Of a DNA stretch of 64,000 bases, positions 43,108-51,128 are shown one piece after another (within the stretch, counting starts at the first letter, position 1; the number at the start of each line of letters is the position of its first letter). The position numbers were made by a program, and so were the translations under genes. The notes below the pieces were generated by a model, which made no database searches, was not told where the DNA came from, and was given only the letters and a program-made list of their open reading frames with translations. The DNA comes from Nocardioides sp. CER19 (GTDB lineage Bacteria > Actinomycetota > Actinomycetes > Propionibacteriales > Nocardioidaceae), in contig NZ_JARVWS010000004.1 of NCBI RefSeq assembly GCF_029846275.1, forward strand, positions 248,001 to 312,000, given 5' to 3'.

Positions 43108-45222
43108 CTAGCGGTGCGAGCGGATCACCAGCCGGGCGACGTCGGCCGTCGCGGGCAGTCCGGGCACCACGGCGCGGAGCGTCACCGTACGGATGCGCGG
43201 GGCGTGGCTGCCGATCCGCTCGACCACCACCGTCAGGTCGACCGACGCACCACCGGCGAGCGTGGCACGCCAGGTGCCCGCACGCACCGAGCGCGTGACG
43301 TCGTGACCGCCCTGCAGGTAGTGGACCCGGTAGGCCTTCCCGAGGCCCGAGGCCTGGAGAGCGAGCCGGCCGGCGGTCACCCGGTCGTTGGCGAGCCGGA
43401 CGGTGAACGAGCGCTTCACGCCCCGCTTCGGCAGCCGGGCGGCGCCGCCCTCGCCCCACACTCCGGCGGAGCGCACCTTGAGGTCGGTCCGGCCACTCCT
43501 CACGACGAATGCGCGCGTGACGACCGTACGGTTGCCGGCGCCGTCGACGGCCTCGACCCGGACCGTGTGGCTCCCGGGCGTCGGCGACGTCAGCGAGGTG
43601 TCGGAGGTCGTCGTGCAGCGCGCCAGGGTGGAGCCGCCCTGGTCGGTGCAGCGCGCTCCGGGCTCGATCCGAGTCCCGGGCTCCACGGTGAGGTGGTCGC
43701 GCAGGCCGACAGCGACGACGGGCGGGGTGACGTCCGGAACGTCGGCCTTGACCGCCCGGTAGCTGACCATCTGGGTGGTCGTCGACAACTCCCAGACGAC
43801 ACGGTTGTCGGCGGTGACCTCCGAGGCGATGGTGTGCCTCAAGGCGCCCCAGCCGATGAACGTGTCCCCTCCGGGCAGTCGGTTGGTCGATCCGGTGAAG
43901 AGCGTGAAGCCGTCCGACGGGCCGTCGTGCTTCCACACCAGCGTGGCAGCGGCCGGCTTGCCGTCGCCGTCGAACGCCAGGGCGTACTCGGCGATCCGGG
44001 TGTGCGGCCGCGCGATGCTCGCTCCGGTCCGGTCGGCGGGGTTGACGCAGAGAGGGTTCGGGTCCGGCCACCCCGAGCCGTTCTCGAAGACGAGGATGTG
44101 GCCGTCGTCCAGCATGCCGGCCGTGTGCTGGGCGCACGGGCCGCCGTCCGCGTCATCGGGGAAGGCGAAGTCGCTGTAGCGTCCGCCGAGTCGCCAGAGG
44201 ATGTCCCCGCGGCTGTGGCCGTCCGAACGGTCGGCCCGCCACGCGATCTTCATGATCGAGCTGGTGTGCCGGAAGGAGACGAGCAGGTCGCCGTCGGGCA
44301 GCTCCTGGAACGAGTTGATGTGTGCGTAGTCGGGGTTGGTCGGGGCGGCGGTCGTCTCGTCCGCGCGGAAGTGGTCGCCACTGTTCCACGTGTAGACGAC
44401 CTGGCCGCGGGCGTCGACCTCCTGGATCGTCGCGTCGGTCCGGCCGGTGCTGCGGTTCGGCTCGTAGCCCATGAGGAGACGACTGCCGTCCGCTCGCAGG
44501 ATCGCGTCGTGGTTGTCCGTGTTGGTCAGCGGGTCCGCCACCGTCATCGTGCGGATGGGCCGGAACCGGCCGTCCAGCTCGACGAGCTCAGAGCCGGTCC
44601 GCCCGGGCTGGGTGTTGGGCCGCAACACCGTGTAGTGACCGTGAGGGGCTGGCTTGAGGTCCATCGCGCCGGGGCCGTCGTCCGCGTGGAAGTACGACGG
44701 CACGCCGTTGTGGTCGACCGCCACCTCGAAGGTCCGGCTCTTGGCGAAGTCGGTCAGCGTCAGGAGTACCTGCCCGCGCTCCCCCGTTCCGGTGTCGACG
44801 GACGCGGTCAGGTCCGGGAAGTCCGGCGGCAGGTAGAGCAGGGCGTAGCCCGTGGTGCCCGAGCTGTCGCTGATGATGACGGAGACCTCGTCCCCCTCGT
44901 GCAGCCCGCTCAGCGTGGTCGCGCCGGAGACCCGGATCCCGTTCACAGACACGAGTCCCTGAGGATCGGCGGTCGTCGCCGTGACGGTGAGCTGGCCGTC
45001 CTGCCCGTCGGCGGTGTAGACGGAGTACCGCGTCACCGCCGCGTCGAACGCCGGACTGAGCCCGGTGATCCCCGTGCCACTCACGGCGATGCTCCGCGTC
45101 GGCGACGCGGCCGCCACGGCGGGTGACGGGAGGCTCAGAGAGCTGGGCAGAACCAGCAGGAGCAGGGCGACGACACCGCCAGCGCGGCGGGCTCCCCGGG
45201 AATTCACGAACGGCACCCGCAC
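43108..45222 (-). CDS. Secreted arylsulfotransferase-like (ASST/Arylsulfotran_2) protein
   Basis: 704-aa exported protein. A signal peptide covers about residues 1-38 (basic start, VVALLLLVLPSSLSL, cleavage after AVAAA). An N-terminal cadherin-like beta domain (about 40-130) precedes the six-bladed propeller of arylsulfotransferases (about 140-500), with HDAILRADGSRLLMGYEP, DYAHINSFQELPDGDLLVSF, CAQHTAGMLDDGHILVFENG and FIGWGALRHTIASEVTADN, which hold candidate catalytic histidines. Two C-terminal Ig-like domains follow. Family enzymes move sulfate between phenols without PAPS; activity here is inferred. GTG at 45222 or 45216, 42 bp after the GlxA-type regulator gene on the same strand. Confidence 0.82.
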   Translation of the reverse strand: MRVPFVNSRGARRAGGVVALLLLVLPSSLSLPSPAVAAASPTRSIAVSGTGITGLSPAFDAAVTRYSVYTADGQDGQLTVTATTADPQGLVSVNGIRVSGATTLSGLHEGDEVSVIISDSSGTTGYALLYLPPDFPDLTASVDTGTGERGQVLLTLTDFAKSRTFEVAVDHNGVPSYFHADDGPGAMDLKPAPHGHYTVLRPNTQPGRTGSELVELDGRFRPIRTMTVADPLTNTDNHDAILRADGSRLLMGYEPNRSTGRTDATIQEVDARGQVVYTWNSGDHFRADETTAAPTNPDYAHINSFQELPDGDLLVSFRHTSSIMKIAWRADRSDGHSRGDILWRLGGRYSDFAFPDDADGGPCAQHTAGMLDDGHILVFENGSGWPDPNPLCVNPADRTGASIARPHTRIAEYALAFDGDGKPAAATLVWKHDGPSDGFTLFTGSTNRLPGGDTFIGWGALRHTIASEVTADNRVVWELSTTTQMVSYRAVKADVPDVTPPVVAVGLRDHLTVEPGTRIEPGARCTDQGGSTLARCTTTSDTSLTSPTPGSHTVRVEAVDGAGNRTVVTRAFVVRSGRTDLKVRSAGVWGEGGAARLPKRGVKRSFTVRLANDRVTAGRLALQASGLGKAYRVHYLQGGHDVTRSVRAGTWRATLAGGASVDLTVVVERIGSHAPRIRTVTLRAVVPGLPATADVARLVIRSHR

Positions 45223-45264
45223 ATGATTCCGAAGAAAGGGTGCGGCCGCTGCCGAATCCCAGAG

Positions 45265-46212
45265 TCAGCAGGCGAACCGGCGCCGGTAGGCCTGCGGGCT
45301 GAGGCCGCGGACCCGGGTGAAGTGGTGCCGCAGCGTCGCGGCGTTGCCGAAGCCGACCTCGTCGGCGATCCACTCGACCGAGCGATCAGTGGTCTCGAGC
45401 AGCTGCTCCGCGCGCAGCACGCGCTGGTTGGTCACCCACGAGTGCGGGGTCGCGCCGGTCTCGGCCTTGAAGCGCCGCGCGAACGTGCGCGGCGACATCA
45501 GCGAGCGGCGCGCGAGCGCGTCCACGTCGAGCGGCTGGTCGAGGTTCTCCACGATCCAGGCCAGCAGCGGCGCCAACGTGTCGGCCTCGCACTCCGGGAC
45601 GGCCCGGGCGATGAACTGCGCCTGTCCCCCGTCGCGCTGCGGCGGCACGACCATGCGCCGGGCGACGCCGCTGGCGATCTGGGCGCCGTACTCCTGTCGC
45701 CAGATGTGCAGCGTCGCGTCCAGCCCGGCCGCGGTGCCGGCACTGGTGACGATCTGACCGGAGTCGACGTAGAGCACCTCGGGAACCACCTTGGCCTCCG
45801 GGAAGCGGGCGGCGAGCTCGTCGGTGTACTTCCAGTGGGTCGTGCACTCGAGCCCGTCGAGGAGCCCGGCCTCACCGAGCGCGAAGGCGCCGGAGCACAC
45901 GGTCAGCAGGCGGGTGCCCCGCTCGTAGGCGCTGACCAACGCCTCGCGTACGCCGTCCGGGAGCGGCTGGTCGCGCCTCATCGCCGGGATGCCGATGAGG
46001 TCGGCCTCCTCCAGGCGCTCGAGCCCGTGGTCGACGTTGACGGAGAAGCCGAGGCTGAACTGCACGGCACCCGGTTGTGGCGCACACACGTCGAAGTCGA
46101 GCAGCGGGATGCCGTCTTCGCGCCGGTCCAGCCCGAACGCCTCACAGAGCACGCCGAACTCGAACGGGGCGACACCGTCCCAGATGAGGGCGGCGACATT
46201 GCGCAGGGTCAC
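45265..46212 (-). CDS. GlxA-type AraC-family regulator with DJ-1/PfpI domain
   Basis: 315-aa transcription regulator: an N-terminal DJ-1/PfpI domain (about residues 3-175, VAALIWDGVAPFEFGVLCEAFG, TVCSGAFALGEAGLLDG with the nucleophile-elbow Cys, VTSAGTAAGLD) and a C-terminal AraC helix-turn-helix pair (about 215-315, LARRSLMSPRTFARRFKAET, VEWIADEVGFGNAATLRHHF). The start is set at GTG 46212 because the conserved domain begins there; ATG 46260 would add 16 residues. It is followed by the arylsulfotransferase-like gene 42 bp downstream, which it may regulate. The effector is unknown. Confidence 0.9.
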   Translation of the reverse strand: MTLRNVAALIWDGVAPFEFGVLCEAFGLDRREDGIPLLDFDVCAPQPGAVQFSLGFSVNVDHGLERLEEADLIGIPAMRRDQPLPDGVREALVSAYERGTRLLTVCSGAFALGEAGLLDGLECTTHWKYTDELAARFPEAKVVPEVLYVDSGQIVTSAGTAAGLDATLHIWRQEYGAQIASGVARRMVVPPQRDGGQAQFIARAVPECEADTLAPLLAWIVENLDQPLDVDALARRSLMSPRTFARRFKAETGATPHSWVTNQRVLRAEQLLETTDRSVEWIADEVGFGNAATLRHHFTRVRGLSPQAYRRRFAC

Positions 46213-46305
46213 CCCGACAGCGTGCCACAGGTCTGGCAGAAAATCGATGTACGTCGGCATACCTGCCACTCCCGGCAGTAAGTCGCTGAGCGCATGATTA
46301 CTGCC

Positions 46306-46461
46306 ATGGCCGTTCTCATCGTTCTTCTGCTCCTGGTGGCCGGCTTGTCCGCCCTCACCGAGTACGCGCGTCACGACCGGTTCGCCGGCCCCCACACCCG
46401 CCGCGTCGACTTCGACGACCTCGGCGCCGTGCCCGATCGCAACCTCGTCCGCCTGCGCTGA
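46306..46461 (+). CDS. Small membrane protein, 51 aa
   Basis: A short gene. ATG at 46306 opens MAVLIVLLLLVAGLSALTEY, an almost pure membrane helix (residues 2-18), followed by a polar tail (ARHDRFAGPHTRRVDFDDLG...RNLVRLR) and TGA at 46459. Third-position GC bias matches the neighbours, and a strong hairpin follows 68 bp later. Divergent from the GlxA-type gene (93 bp). It is not recognised as a named family; single-pass proteins with this layout are common in actinobacteria. No clear ribosome binding site. Confidence 0.6.
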   Translation: MAVLIVLLLLVAGLSALTEYARHDRFAGPHTRRVDFDDLGAVPDRNLVRLR

Positions 46462-46529
46462 CCCTCAGTGCACCGCCGCGCAGGCGGAACCGGCCGCCCG
46501 GCCGTCGCAACCGGGCGGTCGACCAATGC

Positions 46530-46565
46530 CGAAGGGCGCCCACCGTGAACGGTGGGCGCCCTTCG
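46530..46565. terminator. Strong hairpin between small ORF and rpsA
   Basis: Perfect 16-bp stem CGAAGGGCGCCCACCG / CGGTGGGCGCCCTTCG with a TGAA loop, in the convergent gap; it can act on both strands. Confidence 0.8.
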
Positions 46566-46591
46566 TGTGTCCAGGCTGGACCTGGCTGGCT

Positions 46592-46617
46592 CCCGGACCG
46601 CGCGAGCGCGGTCCGGG
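46592..46617 (-). terminator. First terminator after rpsA
   Basis: Perfect 11-bp stem CCCGGACCGCG / CGCGGTCCGGG with a 4-nt loop, 8 bp beyond the rpsA stop. Together with the hairpin at 46530 it makes a tandem terminator. Confidence 0.7.
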
Positions 46618-46625
46618 CCAGCTCA

Positions 46626-48086
46626 TCAGTTGCCGCCGGTCAGCTTCTCGCGAAGCGCCTGCAGCGCCTCGTCAGAGGCGAGCGAGCCCGCGGACTCCTC
46701 CGCAGCGGCGGAGGAGGAGTACGAGGTGGCCTCGCCGGCCTCGGCCTCGGCCGCCTTGGCCTCGGCCTGCTGCTTGACGTGGGCCTCCCAGCGGGCGTGA
46801 GCCTTGGCGTACTGCTCCTCCCAGGCGGCGCGCTGCTCCTCGAAGCCCTCGAGCCACTCGCCGGTCTCGGCGTCGAAGCCCTCGGGGTAGAGGTAGTTGC
46901 CCTGCTCGTCGTAGCTGGCAGGCATGCCGTAGAGGGTCGGGTCGAACTCCTCGACGTCGGCCGCGGCGCTGGTCTCGTTGGCCTGCTTGAGGGACAGCGA
47001 GATCCGGCGACGCTCGAGGTCGATGTCGATGATCTTGACCATCACGTCGTCGTTGACCTGGACGACCTGCTCCGGGATCTCGACGTGGCGCTCAGCCAGC
47101 TCGGAGATGTGGACCAGGCCCTCGATGCCCTCCTCGACGCGGACGAACGAACCGAACGGCACCAGCTTGGTGACCTTGCCCGGGACGATCTGACCGATCT
47201 GGTGGGTGCGGGCGAAGTGCTGCCACGGGTCCTCCTGCGTCGCCTTCAGCGACAGGGAGACACGCTCGCGGTCCATGTCGACGTCGAGCACCTCGACGGT
47301 GACCTCGTCACCGACGGCGACGACCTCGGACGGGTGGTCGATGTGCTTCCAGGACAGCTCCGAGACGTGGACGAGACCGTCGACGCCGCCGAGGTCCACG
47401 AACGCACCGAAGTTGACGATCGAGGAGACGACACCCTTGCGGATCTGACCCTTCTGGAGCTGGGTTAGGAAGCCGTGGCGAACCTCGGACTGGGTCTGCT
47501 CGAGCCAGGCACGGCGCGACAGGACCACGTTGTTGCGGTTCTTGTCGAGCTCGATGATCTTCGCCTCGAGCGTCTGGCCGACGTAGGGCTGCAGGTCGCG
47601 GACGCGGCGCATCTCCACCAGCGAGGCGGGGAGGAAGCCACGGAGGCCGATGTCGAGGATGAGGCCGCCCTTGACGACCTCGATGACGGTGCCCTCGACG
47701 ACGCCGTCCTCGTCCTTGACCTTCTCGATCGTGCCCCAGGCGCGCTCGTACTGGGCGCGCTTCTTGGACAGGATCAGACGACCCTCCTTGTCCTCCTTCT
47801 GGAGGACCAGGGCCTCGACGTGGTCGCCGACGGCGACGACCTCGTTGGGGTCGACGTCGTGCTTGATCGACAGCTCGCGCGAGGGGATGACGCCCTCGGT
47901 CTTGTAGCCGATGTCGAGCAGGACCTCGTCCCGGTCGACCTTGACGATGGTGCCCTCGACCAGGTCACCGTCGTTGAAGTACTTGATCGTGGAGTCGATC
48001 GCGGCGAGGAAGTCCTCCTCGGACCCGATGTCGTTGACCGCAACCTGCGGCGCGTCGTAGTCCGGGAGAGCAGAAAGAGTCGTCAT
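46626..48086 (-). CDS. rpsA: 30S ribosomal protein S1
   Basis: 486-aa RNA-binding protein of the small ribosomal subunit with four S1 (OB-fold) repeats at about residues 37-107, 122-192, 207-278 and 292-364 (for example GTIVKVDRDEVLLDIGYKTEG, SIVNFGAFVDLGGVDGLVHVSE, VTKLVPFGSFVRVEEGIEGLVH). The C-terminus is Glu/Ala-rich and probably disordered. Actinobacterial S1 normally has four repeats, so the length is as expected. ATG at 48086. The promoter (TTGGAC-18-TAGGCT) lies 62 bp upstream, giving a leader with a CGTGCG-CTG-CGCACG hairpin. Two terminators follow. Confidence 0.95.
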   Translation of the reverse strand: MTTLSALPDYDAPQVAVNDIGSEEDFLAAIDSTIKYFNDGDLVEGTIVKVDRDEVLLDIGYKTEGVIPSRELSIKHDVDPNEVVAVGDHVEALVLQKEDKEGRLILSKKRAQYERAWGTIEKVKDEDGVVEGTVIEVVKGGLILDIGLRGFLPASLVEMRRVRDLQPYVGQTLEAKIIELDKNRNNVVLSRRAWLEQTQSEVRHGFLTQLQKGQIRKGVVSSIVNFGAFVDLGGVDGLVHVSELSWKHIDHPSEVVAVGDEVTVEVLDVDMDRERVSLSLKATQEDPWQHFARTHQIGQIVPGKVTKLVPFGSFVRVEEGIEGLVHISELAERHVEIPEQVVQVNDDVMVKIIDIDLERRRISLSLKQANETSAAADVEEFDPTLYGMPASYDEQGNYLYPEGFDAETGEWLEGFEEQRAAWEEQYAKAHARWEAHVKQQAEAKAAEAEAGEATSYSSSAAAEESAGSLASDEALQALREKLTGGN

Positions 48087-48147
48087 GAAGTAGTAGGAAC
48101 CTTGAGTTGTCGGGAATGGGATACGTGCGCAGCGCACGCAATGCTCA

Positions 48148-48177
48148 AGCCTACGCGGCGCGTGAATCCCCGTCCAA
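48148..48177 (-). promoter_or_regulatory. Housekeeping promoter of rpsA
   Basis: On the minus strand TTGGAC (complement of 48172-48177) and TAGGCT (complement of 48148-48153) are separated by 18 bp, a good SigA-type promoter. The leader between it and rpsA contains the small hairpin CGTGCG-CTG-CGCACG near 48122-48138. Confidence 0.6.
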
Positions 48178-48247
48178 CCGGCGCAATCACCGGCCGTCCG
48201 GGGACGACGCGCGCGCCGGACCTCGCCCGGATCGGCTCGTTCTCTCC

Positions 48248-48253
48248 TAGCCT
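48248..48253 (+). promoter_or_regulatory. -10 box TAGCCT, leaderless type
   Basis: TAGCCT lies 8 nt before the GTG at 48262 of the GAF-GGDEF gene. No Shine-Dalgarno sequence. Confidence 0.45.
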
Positions 48254-48261
48254 TGCACCCC

Positions 48262-49203
48262 GTGGACGCAGCCGACCCGACCGACCTCGAGACGTTCGTC
48301 GCATCGGCCGGACGGATCGTCGCCTACCTCAACGCCCGTACCCCGTTCACCGACTGGTCGGTGAGCCGCGTCGCCGGCGAGGAGCAGGTCCACCTGCACG
48401 TCGCCGGCGGCACGATCCTCCACACCGGCGACCGGGTCCCCTGGGACGAGACGTTCTGTCGTCGCATGCTGGCCGGTGCGTCCTCGGTCGTGCCCGACGC
48501 CTGCCTGGACCCCGACTACGCCGACCTGCCGATGGCGGGCGCGGTGCGCGGGTACGCCGGCGTCCCGATCGTCGACGGGGACGGGTCGCTCTTCGGGACG
48601 CTGTGCGGCGTGAGCGGCGCGCCGCTCCAGTCCCGCGAGCGGATCGACGGGGAGCTGCTCGACGTGTTCTCGGGCCTGCTGTCGGCGCAGCTGGCGCTCG
48701 TGCACAGCTCGGCGACGCACCGGAACTCGGCCCTCGTCGCCGAGGCGCTCGCCAGCACCGACCGGCTGACCGGGCTGATGAACCGACGCGGGTGGGACCT
48801 GGTGGTCGCCGAGGCGCAGGAGCGGGTCGACAGCCTGGGCGACCGGGCCGGCGTACTCATGATCGACCTGGACGGCCTCAAGGCCGTCAACGACAGCCGC
48901 GGGCACCAGGCCGGCGACGCGCTGATCACGACGGCGGCGACCGCGCTGCGGACGGCCGCGCTCCCCGGGCACCGGGTCGCCCGCTACGGCGGGGACGAGT
49001 TCGCCGTCTACGTGGAGGACGCCGTGGCGGCGGACCTCCCCGCCTTGGTGTCGCGCTATGCGGACGCCCTCGCCGCGGCGGGCGTGGAGGCATCGATCGG
49101 CGCCGCACCCGTGGTCCTCGGTGCACCCGGCACCGCCATCGAACTGGCGCTCGAGGAGGCCGACGCGTCGATGTACGCGAGGAAGGTCAGCCGACGCCCC
49201 TGA
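48262..49203 (+). CDS. GAF-GGDEF diguanylate cyclase
   Basis: 313-aa soluble protein: an N-terminal GAF-like sensor (about residues 5-145, DWSVSRVAGEEQVHLHV, WDETFCRRMLAG, GYAGVPIVDGDGSLFGTLCGVSG) and a GGDEF domain (about 160-310) with the intact active site ARYGGDEFAVYVE and DLDGLKAVNDSRGHQAGD. No RxxD product-inhibition site is visible, so it may be free of feedback control. It probably makes c-di-GMP in response to a small ligand. GTG 48262 is preferred over TTG 48253 because it follows a TAGCCT box at leaderless distance. Divergent from rpsA. Confidence 0.88.
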   Translation: MDAADPTDLETFVASAGRIVAYLNARTPFTDWSVSRVAGEEQVHLHVAGGTILHTGDRVPWDETFCRRMLAGASSVVPDACLDPDYADLPMAGAVRGYAGVPIVDGDGSLFGTLCGVSGAPLQSRERIDGELLDVFSGLLSAQLALVHSSATHRNSALVAEALASTDRLTGLMNRRGWDLVVAEAQERVDSLGDRAGVLMIDLDGLKAVNDSRGHQAGDALITTAATALRTAALPGHRVARYGGDEFAVYVEDAVAADLPALVSRYADALAAAGVEASIGAAPVVLGAPGTAIELALEEADASMYARKVSRRP

Positions 49204-49225
49204 CGCGCGCGCCGGAGCCTCGCGC

Positions 49226-49231
49226 TAGCCT
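49226..49231 (+). promoter_or_regulatory. -10 box TAGCCT, leaderless type
   Basis: TAGCCT lies 7 nt before the GTG at 49239 of the methyltransferase gene. Confidence 0.45.
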
Positions 49232-49238
49232 CGAGGGC

Positions 49239-50066
49239 GTGACTGGGGCCTCCGAAGAGCCGCTCTACCCGCCCGTCAGGGCCGAGCGCCGGCCGGTGAG
49301 CGAGCAGGAGTCGCGGCAGGCGAACGGGCCTGACTGGGACCGGTACGCCGATGAGTACCAGTCCACCCACGGCGCGTTCCTCGGCGACGTCGGCTTCGTG
49401 TGGGGCCCCGAGGGGTTCACCGAGAAGGAGGCCGGCGTCCTCGGCGACGTGGAGGGTCGCGACGTGCTCGAGCTCGGCTCGGGGGCCGGCCAGTGCGCGC
49501 GCTGGGTCCGGTCCCAGGGCGGCCGGGCCTACGGGCTGGACCTCTCGCACCGCCAGCTGCAGCACGGCCGCCGCATCGACGACGCCACCGGGGTCGTCGT
49601 ACCGTCCGTGCAGGCGACGGCCACGGGGATCCCGTTCGCCGACCGCTCGTTCGACGTGGTCTTCTGCTCGTTCGGGGCGTTGCAGTTCGTGGCCGACATC
49701 GACGTGTGCATCGCCGAGGTGGTGCGCGTGCTGCGGCCCGGCGGGCGCTTCGCCTTCTCGATCACGCACCCGACGCGGTGGATGTTCGCGGACGACCCCG
49801 GCCCGGAGGGGCTCGTGGCGAGCCAGTCCTACTGGGACCGCACCCCCTACGTCGAGGTCGACGACGCCACGGGCGTGGTGTCGTACGTCGAGCACCACCG
49901 CACGCTGGGCGACTGGGTCGCGCTCCTGGCCGGTGCCGGGTTCCGGCTCACCGACCTGCTCGAGCCGGAGTGGCCGGCCGAGCACGACCGGGTCTGGGGC
50001 GGCTGGTCACGGACCCGGGGGTTGTTGACCCCCGGGACCGCGATCTTCGGAGCCGAGCTGGCCTGA
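49239..50066 (+). CDS. Class I SAM-dependent methyltransferase
   Basis: 275-aa soluble methyltransferase. After a polar N-terminus comes WDRYADEYQSTHGAFLGDVG, motif I DVLELGSGAGQCARWV (about residues 68-83), motif II-like GLDLSHRQLQHG, FDVVFCSFGALQFV and the post-motif LRPGGRFAFSITHPTRWMF, a set common in actinobacterial small-molecule methyltransferases. GTG at 49239, 35 bp after the GAF-GGDEF gene and with its own leaderless-type box. It converges on the DUF3068 gene with 8 bp between. The substrate is unknown. Confidence 0.85.
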   Translation: MTGASEEPLYPPVRAERRPVSEQESRQANGPDWDRYADEYQSTHGAFLGDVGFVWGPEGFTEKEAGVLGDVEGRDVLELGSGAGQCARWVRSQGGRAYGLDLSHRQLQHGRRIDDATGVVVPSVQATATGIPFADRSFDVVFCSFGALQFVADIDVCIAEVVRVLRPGGRFAFSITHPTRWMFADDPGPEGLVASQSYWDRTPYVEVDDATGVVSYVEHHRTLGDWVALLAGAGFRLTDLLEPEWPAEHDRVWGGWSRTRGLLTPGTAIFGAELA

Positions 50067-50074
50067 GCCGACCG

Positions 50075-51013
50075 TCAGCGGCCGGCGCCGACCGGGGTGC
50101 GCTGCTCCTGCTCGGCCGGCGAGGACGGACGCCGGCGGAGCAGGAACACGCCGAGGATGACGAACACGATGCCCACCACGGGGGCGATGAACCGCGCCCC
50201 CGTGCCGATCAGCCACAGCGAGCGCTTGTTGCTCTTGGCGGTGTCGACGTTGTTCTTGACGGTGCCGTCGGTGTAGCTGACCGAGACGTCGAGCATCTTG
50301 GTGCCGTCCGGGAGGGCGACCGTCTGGGTGCCCTCCTGGTCGATGAAGGAGCCCGTCTTCGGGTCGACCCACACGGTCTGCGTGGCGGCGTACGTGCCCT
50401 GCGTGCCGGCGGCGATCTCCGCGTCCTGCGTCGGGATCGAGACGTCGAAGCGGTAGGTCTTCAGGCCGTCGACGAACTTGGTGCCCTTGTAGTGGGCGGT
50501 CACGGCGTGCCCGAGGGTGCCGTCCCAGTAGTCGTAGTCCTTCTTCTCCGTGTTGAACGGGAACTTGACCACGACGCCCTGGTAGGAGTCCACCGAGTCA
50601 CTGTCCGTGACGTACTTGCTCTGGTTCGCGACCGGGAAGCCCGTGGTGCGGTCCAGCGCGAACTTGTCCTGACCGATGTTGACGATCGCGGGGTCGTCCC
50701 CGGCCAGGACGAACTTGCCCTTCGCGTCGATGCAGTACGCCTCGGTGGTCGCCATGCACTTGGTCTGCACCATCGAGATGACGTCGTTGTCCGACTTCTT
50801 CGGGTCCACCTGGGTGTGCACGATGTAGGTCACCGGCACGGGGGTCTCGGACTTCGCCAGCTGCCCGGACGCCTCTCCCGTCAGCCGTGTGTAGGAATCA
50901 GTGTCGAGGGGAATCCGGTAGGCGGCGTCCTTCCCCCAGAAGATGGCGACAGCGCCGGCTACCAATGCGAACACTCCGAGGAGCAAGGCAAGCCGACCAA
51001 CAACAGCACGCAC
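50075..51013 (-). CDS. DUF3068 (PorA-like) membrane-anchored protein
   Basis: 312-aa protein with an N-terminal membrane helix (residues 7-26, ALLLGVFALVAGAVAIF), a large extracytoplasmic domain rich in beta-strands, and a second helix near the C-terminus (about 268-292, GARFIAPVVGIVFVILGVFLLRRR) followed by a short cytosolic tail. This is the DUF3068 layout, sometimes annotated as porin PorA family; function is not established. GTG start at 51013 with GGGAGG about 9 nt upstream on the minus strand. A TACTGT box lies about 40 bp upstream. It borders the envelope polysaccharide locus and is divergent from the GT-C-like gene. Confidence 0.85.
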   Translation of the reverse strand: MRAVVGRLALLLGVFALVAGAVAIFWGKDAAYRIPLDTDSYTRLTGEASGQLAKSETPVPVTYIVHTQVDPKKSDNDVISMVQTKCMATTEAYCIDAKGKFVLAGDDPAIVNIGQDKFALDRTTGFPVANQSKYVTDSDSVDSYQGVVVKFPFNTEKKDYDYWDGTLGHAVTAHYKGTKFVDGLKTYRFDVSIPTQDAEIAAGTQGTYAATQTVWVDPKTGSFIDQEGTQTVALPDGTKMLDVSVSYTDGTVKNNVDTAKSNKRSLWLIGTGARFIAPVVGIVFVILGVFLLRRRPSSPAEQEQRTPVGAGR

Positions 51014-51128
51014 GCTAGAACCCTCCCAAGGTCATGGAAACGGGACGCACAGTAGCAGTAATTACCGACGAGTATGTGCATCCGGTCACACCGACGCAAC
51101 GCCTTGCTCTTCGTGCGATAGTTCGGGC

